A stretch of DNA of 64,000 nt from Parabacteroides sp. An277 (GCF_002159645.1 NZ_NFJB01000007.1:55705-119704); one strand, 5' to 3'; positions 27,180-37,025 are shown, counted from the stretch's first letter. Numbers and translations: made by a program. The notes: generated by a model from the letters alone, not told the origin.

Positions 27180-28063
27180 TTGGGAGACTTGCGATACTCC
27201 ATGGGCGACATGCCGGTACGCCGCTTGAAGAACTTCCCAAACGTGCTTTGGTCGGAAAAGTGCAACGCATCGGCCACCTCTTGGATAGAGGCTTGAGGCG
27301 CTTTAAGCAAGAGTTTGGATTCCTGCAAGAGCGCATCGTCTATCCATTTATTGGCCGATTGCCCACTCAGTTCTTTTAATACAAGCGAAAGGTATTGAGG
27401 CGTAATTAATAGATGATCCGCATAAAAAGAAACCACATGTTGTTCGCGACAATGGGTATACAAAAGCTTAAGAAACGACTCGAAGAGTTCCTCTTTGCGG
27501 GTTAATGCGGGGGGAGTAGCAAACTCCTTGCGGTCGTAAAAGATATTTCCTATCTCAATAAAGAAGCCTAAAATGACGTTCTGCAACAAGGCACGATGCA
27601 AGTTATGATGCCGAAGCCCCATCTTGGCACGGAGCACCGCCAGGTTATCATAAAGTACTTCCGTCTCACGCGGAAGAAGTTTCACGCAGGGATTCTTGCG
27701 GATCGTCATATATTTAATGGTAGGCGAGGAATTGCCCGGGTGCATCGTTTGTTGAAGAAACGAATGCGAAATGATTAACAACCTCCCTTTGAAGTCGGAA
27801 CTGATTTCCTGTATCTGTACGATATGCGTCGGCATAATGACTACCATCGTATCCGGTTGGATCGCATAAGCTTTATAATCAATATTTATCTTGAGCGACC
27901 CCTTGCGCAACAATAACACCTGCAGCGCATTTGTCCGTATTAACCCAGATGTATACGTGAAATCTGCATCTAAGTCGGCCAACAAAAGGTCGTTTTGGAA
28001 ACTCGTGCTTCCAGGCAAAAGCTGTTTTAATCGTTCGAACTCAATAATAGGCAATTCTATCAT
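27176..28063 (-). CDS. AraC-family transcriptional regulator
   Basis: The 295-residue protein has an N-terminal cupin-like sensing domain (about residues 20-170) and a C-terminal AraC DNA-binding domain with two helix-turn-helix motifs (about 190-293). The second shows SIQEVADALHFSDQSTFGKFFKRRTGMSPMEYRKS, the family signature. The ligand is unknown. It could control the convergent HdeD gene or itself, but no operator is evident. Confidence 0.9.
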   Translation of the reverse strand: MIELPIIEFERLKQLLPGSTSFQNDLLLADLDADFTYTSGLIRTNALQVLLLRKGSLKINIDYKAYAIQPDTMVVIMPTHIVQIQEISSDFKGRLLIISHSFLQQTMHPGNSSPTIKYMTIRKNPCVKLLPRETEVLYDNLAVLRAKMGLRHHNLHRALLQNVILGFFIEIGNIFYDRKEFATPPALTRKEELFESFLKLLYTHCREQHVVSFYADHLLITPQYLSLVLKELSGQSANKWIDDALLQESKLLLKAPQASIQEVADALHFSDQSTFGKFFKRRTGMSPMEYRKSPN

Positions 28064-28151
28064 ACCAATCCAATCTTTAATTTTTCATTCATTCCAAGGG
28101 CACAAACATACGGAAAAGATAAGAAACTTCCCGAAGAAAAAGACTAAAAAA

Positions 28152-28183
28152 TTTGGCACGTGCGAAAAAAAGAGCTACTTTTG
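28152..28183 (+). promoter_or_regulatory. rplY promoter
   Basis: TTTG (28152-28155), a 20-bp spacer and TACTTTTG (28176-28183) fit the Bacteroidetes consensus. The leader to the ATG at 28272 is about 80 nt. Confidence 0.65.
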
Positions 28184-28271
28184 CACCGTTTTCTCGCGTG
28201 TGATGGGAAAATTAGAATGTATTAACAAACTGAGTAACTCTAATTTTGAGTAACACATTTAACAAAGTAAA

Positions 28272-28856
28272 ATGAAAACATTTCAATTAACAGGCAAGAC
28301 AAGAGAAATCGCCGTTCGTTCGGCAGATCAGAAGAGAGCATTGAAAGCAATGCGCAACCAGAGTGAAATCCCAGCTGTATTGTATGGTGGAGAACAAGTT
28401 GTTCACTTCGCTGTAACACAGAGTGACGTACGCAAATTAATCTATACGCCAGACATTTTCGCTATCGAATTGACTATCGACGGCGTACAGAAAATGGCTG
28501 TGATGAAAGAAATCCAATTCCACCCGGTAACAGATGCTATCCTGCATATCGATTTCTTGGAAGTATTCCCAGAAAAGCCTATCGTAATGGAAGTTCCGGT
28601 CGTATTGGAAGGTCATGCGGAAGGTGTAAAAGCCGGTGGTAAGTTACAGCTCCAGATGCGTAAGTTGAAAGTTAAAGCCAACTATACGGATATTCCTGAA
28701 AGATTGATTATCAATGTAGATAACTTAGGCTTGGGTAAGACAATGCAAGTAGGCGATATCCATTTCGAAGGATTGGAAATCATGAACGCGAAGAATGCAG
28801 TCGTTTGTGCTGTTCAGTTGACGCGTGCCGCTCGTGGAGCTCAAGCTAAAGCTTAA
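28272..28856 (+). CDS. rplY: 50S ribosomal protein L25 (Ctc form)
   Basis: At 194 residues this is the long CTC-type L25: an N-terminal 5S rRNA-binding domain (about residues 5-93, RSADQKRALKAMRNQSEIPAVLYGG) plus a C-terminal beta domain (about 94-185, VEVPVVLEGHAEGVKAGG). It binds 5S rRNA in the 50S central protuberance. It precedes pth by about 105 bp, the common rplY-pth arrangement. Confidence 0.95.
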   Translation: MKTFQLTGKTREIAVRSADQKRALKAMRNQSEIPAVLYGGEQVVHFAVTQSDVRKLIYTPDIFAIELTIDGVQKMAVMKEIQFHPVTDAILHIDFLEVFPEKPIVMEVPVVLEGHAEGVKAGGKLQLQMRKLKVKANYTDIPERLIINVDNLGLGKTMQVGDIHFEGLEIMNAKNAVVCAVQLTRAARGAQAKA

Positions 28857-28961
28857 TAAGATAATTTCATAAGAGATTCATATTTATAAATTGTGAAAAG
28901 TATGAGGGTTTATTCGTGAGAATAAGCCCTTTTTTTATCGAGAAAAGAGATTAATTGAAAG

Positions 28962-29525
28962 ATGAAATATTTAATTGCTGGATTGGGAAACATCGGACCA
29001 GAATATTTAGGTACACGCCATAATATAGGTTTCCGCGTCGTGAACCGCTTGGTAGAAGCGTGTGGTGGCACATTCCGCGAAGAGCGGTACGGAGCGATTG
29101 CCCGCGTGCGCGTCAAAAACTGCGAACTGGTCGTGTTGAAGCCAAATACTTTTATGAATTTGAGCGGAAACGCCATCCGCTATTGGCTACAGAAAGAGAA
29201 TATTCCGGTAGAAAACCTATTGGTGGTCGTAGACGATTTGGCACTTCCGTTCGGGACGTTGCGCCTCAAACCCAAAGGAAGCGATGCGGGGCACAACGGA
29301 CTGAAAAACATTGCCCAGATGTTGAATACGCAAAATTATGCCCGGCTGCGCTTCGGGTTGGGTAATAACTTCCCCAAAGGTGCCCAAATTGATTTCGTAT
29401 TAGGTCAGTTTCTCCCTGAAGAATTAGAAGCCATGCCCGAAAAGTTGGACAGAGCCGTCGAGATTATCAAGGCTTTCTGCCTTTCGGGCGTACAATTTGC
29501 CATGAACCAGTATAACAACAAATAA
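28962..29525 (+). CDS. pth: Peptidyl-tRNA hydrolase
   Basis: The 187-residue protein matches bacterial Pth in length. Visible motifs are [20 protein letters not shown], with the catalytic His near residue 20, [10 protein letters not shown], and [26 protein letters not shown] with the active-site Asp. It recycles tRNA from prematurely released peptidyl-tRNA. It is followed by a 22-bp repeat array and an S4-domain gene, likely one operon. Confidence 0.96.
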   Translation: MKYLIAGLGNIGPEYLGTRHNIGFRVVNRLVEACGGTFREERYGAIARVRVKNCELVVLKPNTFMNLSGNAIRYWLQKENIPVENLLVVVDDLALPFGTLRLKPKGSDAGHNGLKNIAQMLNTQNYARLRFGLGNNFPKGAQIDFVLGQFLPEELEAMPEKLDRAVEIIKAFCLSGVQFAMNQYNNK

Positions 29526-29552
29526 ATAAACAAGCAAGCCGACTCCCGCTCC

Positions 29553-29612
29553 GTACCTACCCGGAAGGACACAAGTACCTACCCGGATATACAGCGGTAG
29601 GGACATAGGCTC
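29553..29612. repeat. 22-bp tandem array (2-3 copies) between pth and the S4 gene
   Basis: GTACCTACCCGG begins units at 29553 and 29575, exactly 22 bp apart. A third, degenerate unit at 29597 starts GTAGGGACATAGG, partly complementary to the first two. The array fills most of the gap. Confidence 0.75.
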
Positions 29613-29639
29613 GCCTCAAAAAGCGAAAGGAAAAAAGAT

Positions 29640-30080
29640 ATGAACGAAGTTCGGATAGATAAATGGATGTGGGCGGTGCGCATCTTCAAGACGCGCAGTA
29701 TCGCGGCTGATGCCTGTAAGAAGGGCCGCGTCATGATAGGCGGCGTGAACGTCAAACCCTCGCGCATGGTGAAAGTAGGAGATGTCATCCAAGTACGGAA
29801 ACCGCCCGTGACGTTCTCTTTCAAAGTCCTTGCCCTAAGCGAAAACCGAATGGGTGCCAAACTGGTCCCCAATTTTATGGAGAACGTGACAACACCAGAC
29901 CAATACGAAATTTTAGAAATGAACCGCATCTCCGGATTCGTGAACCGTGCCAAAGGATTGGGACGGCCCACGAAGAAAGACCGGCGCGAGTTGGAGCAAT
30001 TTACCGGTGCCGATTTCTATGAGGCAGCCGACGACTTCGACTTCGATTTCGATTTTGATTCGGAAGAGGAGGATTCATAG
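29640..30080 (+). CDS. S4-domain RNA-binding protein (Hsp15-like)
   Basis: The 146-residue protein has an N-terminal S4 domain (about residues 2-65, RIDKWMWAVRIFKTRSIAADACKKGRVMIGG) like Hsp15, which binds stalled 50S subunits carrying peptidyl-tRNA. The adjacent pth fits that role. The C-terminus is a low-complexity acidic tail, (DF)n then SEEEDS. Its last 64 bp overlap the 3' end of the AraC gene on the other strand. Confidence 0.88.
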   Translation: MNEVRIDKWMWAVRIFKTRSIAADACKKGRVMIGGVNVKPSRMVKVGDVIQVRKPPVTFSFKVLALSENRMGAKLVPNFMENVTTPDQYEILEMNRISGFVNRAKGLGRPTKKDRRELEQFTGADFYEAADDFDFDFDFDSEEEDS

Positions 30081-30982
30081 TTTGTCGCGTTTTCTTGCCG
30101 GAACTGTTTCCGGCATTCGGTAGGCGACATTCCAAAGTGTTGCCGGCAATATTTCCCGAAAAAGGAGATGCTGGGAAAATCCAGGTAATCTGCCACCTCC
30201 TTAATGGATTTGGTGGAGTTCTTCAGCAGATGGCGAATGTCAATCAGCATATATTCGTTAATCCAATCGAAAGCGGTTTTCCCACTCACCTGCTTACAGA
30301 CGGTAGACAAATATTTGGGCGTGACGCACAATTGGTCGGCATACCAAGAGATATAGCGGGGTTTCACCTTACAACCTGAAAGAAGTTTGATGAATTGTTT
30401 GAAAAGGACATCCCGTTGCTTCGTCGACTCGCTTTGGTCGGACGTGTAGTTGTCCGCACTGGCCAGCAATTCATACATGACCGCCCTGACGAGCGACAGG
30501 ATGATTTCTTTCCTGAACAGTGTCTGTTTGTTCCTTATTTTCGTTTGAATAATCTCTCCGTAAAGTTGGAACAAGCGGATGTTCTCCTCATTAATAAAGA
30601 TGACCGGATTCTTGGCGAAATGAAACGCCCGGTCCCATAAATTGCTATCGGAAAAACTCTCCATGACCATCTTTTGCGACATATGCAATACGCCTCCCTC
30701 GAAATCAGGGCTCAGCATACAGTTGCAGACCAGGTCGTTCGGGAGACATATCAGGAGGTGGTTCTGCTGGATGGTGTAGGGTACCGTATTGATTTCCACT
30801 TGCAGTTTTCCCGTGATACAGACGGCTATCGTATACATATCCGTTTTAAAGGCGCCGTCTTTGAGAGGAATCTCTCGTATGTCGGAATGAAACGCGATGT
30901 TCCCATCCATGTAATCCACGTCTTGAATATGGTCTTCTATTTGATCGAAACTAACCTGTTTAATGTCCTCTTTCTTATCCAT
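30017..30982 (-). CDS. AraC-family regulator, divergent from the RND efflux operon
   Basis: The 321-residue protein has an N-terminal cupin-like region and a C-terminal AraC double helix-turn-helix (about residues 205-300; SIKEVADYLDFPSISFFGKYCRQHFGMSPTECRKQF). The final 20 or so residues are a Ser/Lys repeat (SSSSESKSKSKS) encoded opposite the acidic tail of the S4 gene. A -7 box (TATTTTTG, 31018-31011 on the minus strand) precedes it. Divergence from the efflux operon makes it the likely regulator of that pump. Confidence 0.88.
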   Translation of the reverse strand: MDKKEDIKQVSFDQIEDHIQDVDYMDGNIAFHSDIREIPLKDGAFKTDMYTIAVCITGKLQVEINTVPYTIQQNHLLICLPNDLVCNCMLSPDFEGGVLHMSQKMVMESFSDSNLWDRAFHFAKNPVIFINEENIRLFQLYGEIIQTKIRNKQTLFRKEIILSLVRAVMYELLASADNYTSDQSESTKQRDVLFKQFIKLLSGCKVKPRYISWYADQLCVTPKYLSTVCKQVSGKTAFDWINEYMLIDIRHLLKNSTKSIKEVADYLDFPSISFFGKYCRQHFGMSPTECRKQFRQENATNYESSSSESKSKSKSKSSAAS

Positions 30983-31185
30983 AATTTTTCTTCCTTGTTC
31001 AATTTGTCCGCAAAAATAGTTCTTTAAGGGGCAAGGAATCTGTTCTACAAATCTTAAATAGTTGTCTTATATTCGGATGTTGGGTTCTGGGTGAATTATA
31101 GTTACGCTATATCGTACTTTTAGAACACAAGGGATAGATGATTTATCCTCATTTTTGCAACCAAAAGTTTAGTATCAAGCAAATG

Positions 31186-32226
31186 AGAACAAATATGAAG
31201 ATGAAGTATTATGACTTACTGGTCTTGTGTTCCCTCGTGTGTTGGGCGACGGGATGTAAGCAACCGGCCACAACGGAATCACGTCCGGTAAAAGTGAAAA
31301 TCATGAGGGTTGAGTCCGTTCCTATTCATCAGGGGCGGGAGTTTTCAGGTACGATTGAGGAATCGGTCGGCTCGACATTGAGTTTTCCGGTAGCAGGAAC
31401 CCTCGAGCAGATACGGGTCTCGGCGGGACAGCACGTCGAGCAGGGGGAATTGATTGCCGCATTGGACGAGTCGACCTTACGTCATGCGTATGAGGCGGCT
31501 TCCGCTTCGCTCGTTCAGGCGGAGGATGTCTATCAGCGTATGAAACAGCTGCACGATAACCATAGTTTGCCGGATATCCAATGGGTAGAAGTGCAAAGCA
31601 AACTGAAGCAAGCGCAATCGATGGAACGTATCTCGCGGAAGAATCTGGAGGACGGTAGGCTGTATGCTCCCTTCTCGGGCGTTATCTCGGAGAAGCATGT
31701 AGAGGTCGGCCAAAATGTGATGCCGGGTATCCCGGTCGTGAAGTTAGTGACCGTCAGTCCGGTGAAAGTGCGTATCTCGGTGCCGGAGAACGAAATCTCC
31801 CAGGTGGACTTAGGGCAGGCGGTTCGTATTTCCGTATCGGCTTTAGGGGGAAAGCTCCTGGAGGGGAAAGTGGTGGAAAAGGGAATCGCGGCGGATCCCT
31901 TATCACGGTCGTATGAGGTGAAGGCGTTGGTCGATAATCCTTCAGGGGAACTCATGCCCGGCATGATCTGTGAGCTTTACCTGGAGAAAGCGGAGGAAAG
32001 GGATTCGGCTATTGTATTGCCCAGCCGGATTGTCCAGTTGGACCACGCGAACCATCCTTTTGTCTGGGTGCATCAAAGTGGAAAGGCGCATAAGCGGATA
32101 GTTGAGATGGGCCCGTTCGTACAGGAGGGCGTCACGGTTTTGTCGGGTATCTCCGTCGGCGACGAGGTGTTGGTGGAGGGACAACAAAAGGTAAGTGAAC
32201 AAATGGATATCCAGATTGAAAATTGA
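31186..32226 (+). CDS. RND efflux periplasmic adaptor (lipoprotein)
   Basis: About 346 residues from the chosen ATG. A lipoprotein signal ends VCWATGC, so the adaptor is anchored by a lipidated Cys. Then come a lipoyl/barrel-sandwich domain (AGTLEQIRVSAGQHVEQGELIAALDES), an alpha-helical hairpin, the second lipoyl half (GRLYAPFSGVISEKHVEVGQNV), a beta-barrel and a membrane-proximal domain. This is the AcrA/MexA plan. Several ATGs lie close together (31186, 31198, 31204), so the exact start is uncertain. It is followed by its RND pump after 5 bp. Confidence 0.92.
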   Translation, partial: RTNMKMKYYDLLVLCSLVCWATGCKQPATTESRPVKVKIMRVESVPIHQGREFSGTIEESVGSTLSFPVAGTLEQIRVSAGQHVEQGELIAALDESTLRHAYEAASASLVQAEDVYQRMKQLHDNHSLPDIQWVEVQSKLKQAQSMERISRKNLEDGRLYAPFSGVISEKHVEVGQNVMPGIPVVKLVTVSPVKVRISVPENEISQVDLGQAVRISVSALGGKLLEGKVVEKGIAADPLSRSYEVKALVDNPSGELMPGMICELYLEKAEERDSAIVLPSRIVQLDHANHPFVWVHQSGKAHKRIVEMGPFVQEGVTVLSGISVGDEVLVEGQQKVSEQMDIQIEN

Positions 32227-32231
32227 GTACT

Positions 32232-35200
32232 ATGAGAGAAGCAAAGAGACGTAACTTCGTGGAATGGGCCATGCACTACCGTCAGATTGTCATCTTGGTA
32301 GTGACCTGTCTGGTGGCCTTTGGTATTTATAGCTTGCCCGAAATGCGGAAGAACGAGTTCCCCGACTTTACGGTGCGGCAGGGAATTGTGGTAGCGGTGG
32401 CGCCCGGAAACACGGCGCAGGAGATGGTGGAACAGGTCGCCAAGCCGCTGGAATCGTATATCTTCACCTACAAGGAGGTAAAGAAGGAGAAGACCTTCTC
32501 GAAGAGTCGCGACGGCATCGTCTATATCCAGGTGGAGCTGAATGACGATCTAACGAACAAGGATGAGTTTTGGAGTAAGTTTAAGCATGGGGTCGCGCAG
32601 TTCAAGAGTTCGTTACCGAGCAACGTATTGGCAGTCATGGTGCAGGATGATTTTGGGGATACCTCTGCCCTACTCATTACGATGGAGAGCGAGGATAAAA
32701 CCTATCGCGAGCTGGATAATTACATGGATCGTCTGCAGGACCGTCTGTGTCGGATCCCTACCGTCGGGCGTATGTCGGTGAGCGGACTTCAGCAGGAGCA
32801 AATCTCCGTCTACGTAGACCCAGACCGCCTAAGTCAGTATGGACTGAATGAACAGACGCTGGCGCTCGGACTGATGCAAAAGGGGTTCGTCACGGGCGGA
32901 GGCCGAGTAAAGGACGGCGAGATAGTGGAGCCTATCTATGTGGCTCGCTCACTGAATACCGTGCGCGACGTGCAGGAGCAGATTGTGTATGCGGATGCGC
33001 AGGGGCATATTATCCGATTGAAGGATGTGGCGCACGTGGTGCGCGAGTATCCCGAATCGGATAGCTACATTACGAATAACGGAAGGAAGTGTCTCCTCCT
33101 CTCGGTGGAGATGAAGAAGAATCAGAATATCGTGGCCATGGGCGACGAGGTGAATCGGGTGGTCGATGCTTTTCAGGAGGAACTGCCCAATGGTGTGACG
33201 CTCTACCGCATTACGGACCAGAGCCAGGTGGTTGCGGACAGCGTGGCGAACTTCTTGCATGAGCTGCTCATTGCCATCGTAGCGGTGGTGGTGGTCGTGA
33301 TGCTATTGCTCCCCTTGCGCGTCGCGTTGGTGGCGGCGTCTACTATCCCGATTACCATCTTTATCTCCTTAGGACTCTTCTACGCCTTCGGTATCGAGCT
33401 GAATACGGTTACGCTGGCGGGACTGATTGTTACCTTAGGGATGATTGTGGATAACAGTATCGTGATTATCGATAGTTACTTAGAGAAGCTCGGCGAGGGC
33501 ATGTCGCGCTGGCATGCTTCTATCGAGAGTACCACGCATTTCTTACGTTCTATCTTCTCGGCCACGCTGGCCATCAGCATTACCTTCTTCCCTTTCCTAA
33601 TGACTTGCACAGGTATGATTCACGACTTCCTGCTGCACTTCCCGTGGAGCATTACGATTGTGCTGGCCGTCTCGCTATTGGTGGCTACGTTGCTGGTTCC
33701 CTTTATGCAGTTCTACTTTATCCGTAAGCCGATGGCAGTTTCACCGGAAGGAAGTAGGAAGTCCTTCTCGTTTCTCGACCTGCTGCAACGGTATTATACG
33801 AAGTTGTTTAACGTTTGCTTCCGTCACCCTTACGTGACGGTGGGCGTAGGTCTGGCCTCTATCGTCGTCGGAGGCTTCCTGATGAGCCGCCTGCCTCAAC
33901 AGCTTCTTCCGGAGGCGGACCGCAATCAGTTTGCCGTGGAAATCACGTTGCCGACGGGGACAGACCTGGAGGTGACGGCGGCCGTAGCGGATAGTCTGGA
34001 GCACATCTTACGTCAGGATGCGCGGGTGGTAAGTGTGGCCTCTTTCAAGGGATGTGCTTCTCCCCGCTTCCAGAACTCGTATGCGCCGCAGATTGCCGGT
34101 ACGAACTATGCGCAGTTCATTGTAAATACCCAGAGCGCGGAGGCGACGGTGGAACTGCTCGATGCCTATGCGCCACGCTTCACGGACTATTTCCCCGGCG
34201 CCCGCGTGCGTTTCAAGCAGCTGAGCTATAGTGATGCGGTCTATCCGGTCGAGGTAAGGCTTTCGGGGGAGAACTGGGAAGTATTGAAGGAGGAATCTCG
34301 AAGGATAGAGGCGCGTTTACGTCAGATGGAGGGGCTGGTATTGGTACAGACCGACCTCAACGAACCACTTCCGTCTGTCGACGTTTGCCTTAAGGAGGAG
34401 GAGGCTACTCGGTTGGGAGTGACCAACTTGATGCTGGAGTCTGTCCTGGCGATGCGCTATGGGGATGGCCTGCCTATAGCGAAGGTTTGGGAGGGCGACG
34501 AGGATGTCCCCATCGTCTTGAAGAGTACGAAAGCCGACCGCGCCCTGACGACCGACCTGGAAGATGAGTTAATACCTGCAGCTGCCGGACTGAGGAACGT
34601 GCCGCTCCATCAGGTAGCGGACGTGGAACCCAGCTGGAAAGAGGGACAGATGGTAAGGCGGAATGGTATCTATACGATTACGGTGCAGGCGGATATTGCT
34701 CGGGGCGAAAATGCGATGGCGATGAATGCACGCGTCCAGGAGGTCGTGAAGGAGCTGTCGATAGCTCCGGAAGTGCAGGTGAGCTTCGGCGGAGAACAGG
34801 AGGCGACCGACGATAAGCTGCCGATGATTCTAAGCGGACTCATGCTCGCCTCGGCCATTATCTTCTTTATCCTCTTAGCGCATTTCCGCAAGGTGAGTAT
34901 CGCATGTCTGATGTTTGTCAGTCTGTTGCTCTGCCTCTTTGGAACGGCAATAGGCATCTGGCTGCAAGGCGTAAACCTAAGTGTTACTTGTGTACTGGGC
35001 GTCATTGCTTTGATGGGAATCATCGTGCGCAACGGCATCATCATGTTTGATTATGCAGAGGAGCTCCGGACGACCGAGCATATGACCAGCGCGGAGGCTA
35101 TCTACCATTCGGCGCTCCGTCGGATGCGACCCATCTTCTTAACCTCAGCAGCCGCCTCGATGGGCGTAATCCCTATGATTCTTGGTGGGTCAGGATTATG

Positions 35201-35342
35201 GATGCCGATGGGAACTGTCATCTGCTACGGCACGTTGATTACGATGCTCTTTCTGTTGACCGTCCTGCCTTGCGCCTATTTAATCTTTTTCCGAGGCAGT
35301 ACCCAGCGACGGGCGAAATGGGAGGCATTGGAACAGCAATAA
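32232..35342 (+). CDS. RND-family efflux transporter permease
   Basis: The 1,036-residue protein has the HAE1-type RND layout: an N-terminal helix, large periplasmic loops after helices 1 and 7, and 12 helices in two halves. The helix-4 motif reads GMIVDNSIVIID. The first proton-relay Asp is present, but the second, usual in AcrB (VDDAI), is Asn. The pump exports hydrophobic compounds in exchange for protons. The ATG at 32232 is used rather than an in-frame TTG at 32223. Confidence 0.93.
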   Translation: MREAKRRNFVEWAMHYRQIVILVVTCLVAFGIYSLPEMRKNEFPDFTVRQGIVVAVAPGNTAQEMVEQVAKPLESYIFTYKEVKKEKTFSKSRDGIVYIQVELNDDLTNKDEFWSKFKHGVAQFKSSLPSNVLAVMVQDDFGDTSALLITMESEDKTYRELDNYMDRLQDRLCRIPTVGRMSVSGLQQEQISVYVDPDRLSQYGLNEQTLALGLMQKGFVTGGGRVKDGEIVEPIYVARSLNTVRDVQEQIVYADAQGHIIRLKDVAHVVREYPESDSYITNNGRKCLLLSVEMKKNQNIVAMGDEVNRVVDAFQEELPNGVTLYRITDQSQVVADSVANFLHELLIAIVAVVVVVMLLLPLRVALVAASTIPITIFISLGLFYAFGIELNTVTLAGLIVTLGMIVDNSIVIIDSYLEKLGEGMSRWHASIESTTHFLRSIFSATLAISITFFPFLMTCTGMIHDFLLHFPWSITIVLAVSLLVATLLVPFMQFYFIRKPMAVSPEGSRKSFSFLDLLQRYYTKLFNVCFRHPYVTVGVGLASIVVGGFLMSRLPQQLLPEADRNQFAVEITLPTGTDLEVTAAVADSLEHILRQDARVVSVASFKGCASPRFQNSYAPQIAGTNYAQFIVNTQSAEATVELLDAYAPRFTDYFPGARVRFKQLSYSDAVYPVEVRLSGENWEVLKEESRRIEARLRQMEGLVLVQTDLNEPLPSVDVCLKEEEATRLGVTNLMLESVLAMRYGDGLPIAKVWEGDEDVPIVLKSTKADRALTTDLEDELIPAAAGLRNVPLHQVADVEPSWKEGQMVRRNGIYTITVQADIARGENAMAMNARVQEVVKELSIAPEVQVSFGGEQEATDDKLPMILSGLMLASAIIFFILLAHFRKVSIACLMFVSLLLCLFGTAIGIWLQGVNLSVTCVLGVIALMGIIVRNGIIMFDYAEELRTTEHMTSAEAIYHSALRRMRPIFLTSAAASMGVIPMILGGSGLWMPMGTVICYGTLITMLFLLTVLPCAYLIFFRGSTQRRAKWEALEQQ

Positions 35343-35343
35343 G

Positions 35344-35573
35344 GAGGAAGCTATCGGCAGAAACGTAGGAAGCCATTGGCAGAACGGGAGGAAGCCACCG
35401 ACAGAACGGGAGGAGCAAACTGTGTCATGGGCATGGCACAATTGTGCCGTCGGCATGGCAAAACTGTGCACTGCGCATGGCACAATCGTGCCGTCAGCAC
35501 GGCACAATGGATACTTCGGCAAGAAGGAACGGATACTTCAGCAGGAAGCCACCGATACTTCGGCAGGAAGAAA
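35344..35573. repeat. Three consecutive tandem arrays (22-23 bp) inside the RND operon
   Basis: Three unrelated sub-arrays abut. At 35344-35412, about three 22-bp units AGGAAGCYAYYGRCAGAAC. At 35430-35508, 22-bp units at 35430, 35452, 35474 and 35496, with the perfect dyad GGCACAATTGTGCC. At 35509-35573, units GGATACTTCRGCARGAAG at 35509, 35531 and 35554. They fill the gap between the RND permease and the TolC gene and are probably transcribed. Confidence 0.88.
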
Positions 35574-35586
35574 TAGGAATTACAGT

Positions 35587-36894
35587 ATGAATAAAAACAA
35601 GAACAAGATGAAACGACAAATGAATAAGTATCTTTGGATGATCGTATGCGTAGGAATAAGCCTGACGGCCGTTTACGCACAGCGATCCTACATGTTGGAT
35701 GAGTGCCTCGAACAGGCGCTCGCCCATAATCTGCGCCTTAAAACGGCGGAACGAAACCTACAGATGGCCCAAGAGGACCGGAAGAATGCCTTTACGAAAT
35801 ACTTTCCGAGCGTGAGCGCAACGGGAGGAGGCGTGCTGGCCAACAAGGGGCTGCTGGAGATGGAACTGCAACCCGGCGCGCTGATGTCGCTGGCAGACGA
35901 CGGATTGATGGGTGGGGTGACGGCGACCCTCCCCCTATTTGCCGGCGGGCAAATCGTGAATAGCAACAAACTCGCTGAGGTGCAAGTGGAGGTGAACAAG
36001 CTACAACTGCGCCAGTCGGAAGAGGAAGTCCGGCTCACGACTACGCAATACTTCTGGCAGACGGTCATGTTGAAGGAGAAGCTCCATACATTATATATAA
36101 TAGAGGAACAGCTGACGAACCTGCAGCGAGATGTGGAAGCGTCGGTCGAGGCTGGCGTAACAAACCGCAACGACCTGCTGCAGGTACAGCTGAAGCAAAA
36201 TGAGACGCAGAGCCAGCGCATACAAGTAATGAATGCCCTCGCCCTCATGCGCAACCTGCTGGCTCAGTATATGGGACTGGGTGTAGACAGTGTAGAGGTC
36301 TCCTTCCAGCTGGAGGACCAGATGCCCCATACGCCCGCCTCGCTCTATACTACACCAGAAAGCGCCTTGCCCCAGACGAATGAGTACCATCTCCTCCAGC
36401 AACAAGTGAAGGCATCCCAGTTACAAAAGAAGATAGCCGTCGGGAAGAATCTGCCGAGCGTAGCGATCGGAGGAGGCTATGCCTATGAAAATCTGATGGG
36501 ACGCGACCATGACTTCTGGGTGGGATTTGTGACAGTCAGCGTGCCCTTGACGGCATGGTGGGGCGGATCCCACGATATCAAGAAGCATAAGATAGTGGTA
36601 CGCAATGCCGAAGATCAACTAAAAGACCAGAGCGAGATGCTCATCATCCAGATGCGCAAAAGCTGGAACGACCTGACCGATGCCTACAAACAAGTAGACA
36701 TCTCCCGAAAGTCCATCGAACAGTCCACTGAGAATCTGCGCCTCCAAAATGAGTACTACACGGCCGGAACCTGTACGATGAGCGACCTCCTCGAGGCGCA
36801 GACGCTCTACCAACAGAGCCGAGACCAGTATGTGGAGAGTTACGCCCAATACGAGGTGAAGAAGCGTGAATACCTGCAAGCGACAGGACGATAA
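35587..36894 (+). CDS. TolC-family outer membrane efflux protein
   Basis: From the ATG at 35587 the protein has 435 residues: a signal peptide ending AVYAQ near residue 28, then two repeats of long amphipathic helices typical of TolC/OprM (YMLDECLEQALAHNLRLKTAERNLQMAQED; VEASVEAGVTNRNDLLQVQLKQNE; YYTAGTCTMSDLLEAQTLYQQ). It completes the three-part pump. An earlier in-frame ATG at 35422 would translate the tandem repeats before the signal peptide and is rejected. Confidence 0.92.
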   Translation: MNKNKNKMKRQMNKYLWMIVCVGISLTAVYAQRSYMLDECLEQALAHNLRLKTAERNLQMAQEDRKNAFTKYFPSVSATGGGVLANKGLLEMELQPGALMSLADDGLMGGVTATLPLFAGGQIVNSNKLAEVQVEVNKLQLRQSEEEVRLTTTQYFWQTVMLKEKLHTLYIIEEQLTNLQRDVEASVEAGVTNRNDLLQVQLKQNETQSQRIQVMNALALMRNLLAQYMGLGVDSVEVSFQLEDQMPHTPASLYTTPESALPQTNEYHLLQQQVKASQLQKKIAVGKNLPSVAIGGGYAYENLMGRDHDFWVGFVTVSVPLTAWWGGSHDIKKHKIVVRNAEDQLKDQSEMLIIQMRKSWNDLTDAYKQVDISRKSIEQSTENLRLQNEYYTAGTCTMSDLLEAQTLYQQSRDQYVESYAQYEVKKREYLQATGR

Positions 36895-37025
36895 CACGTC
36901 CCCGCTTGCCTATCCGCCAGCACGAGGAAGACGCAGCCCCTCCCTTATGGGAAAAAAGCGGGGAGCAACTTACTTATTTACATGTTTTGTATTATCTTTG
37001 CATCCAAATTTTAGATGACTAAAGA

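Noticed and set aside
35422..35586. Upstream extension of the TolC gene
   Set aside because: It translates tandem repeats and would bury the signal peptide that starts at 35587.
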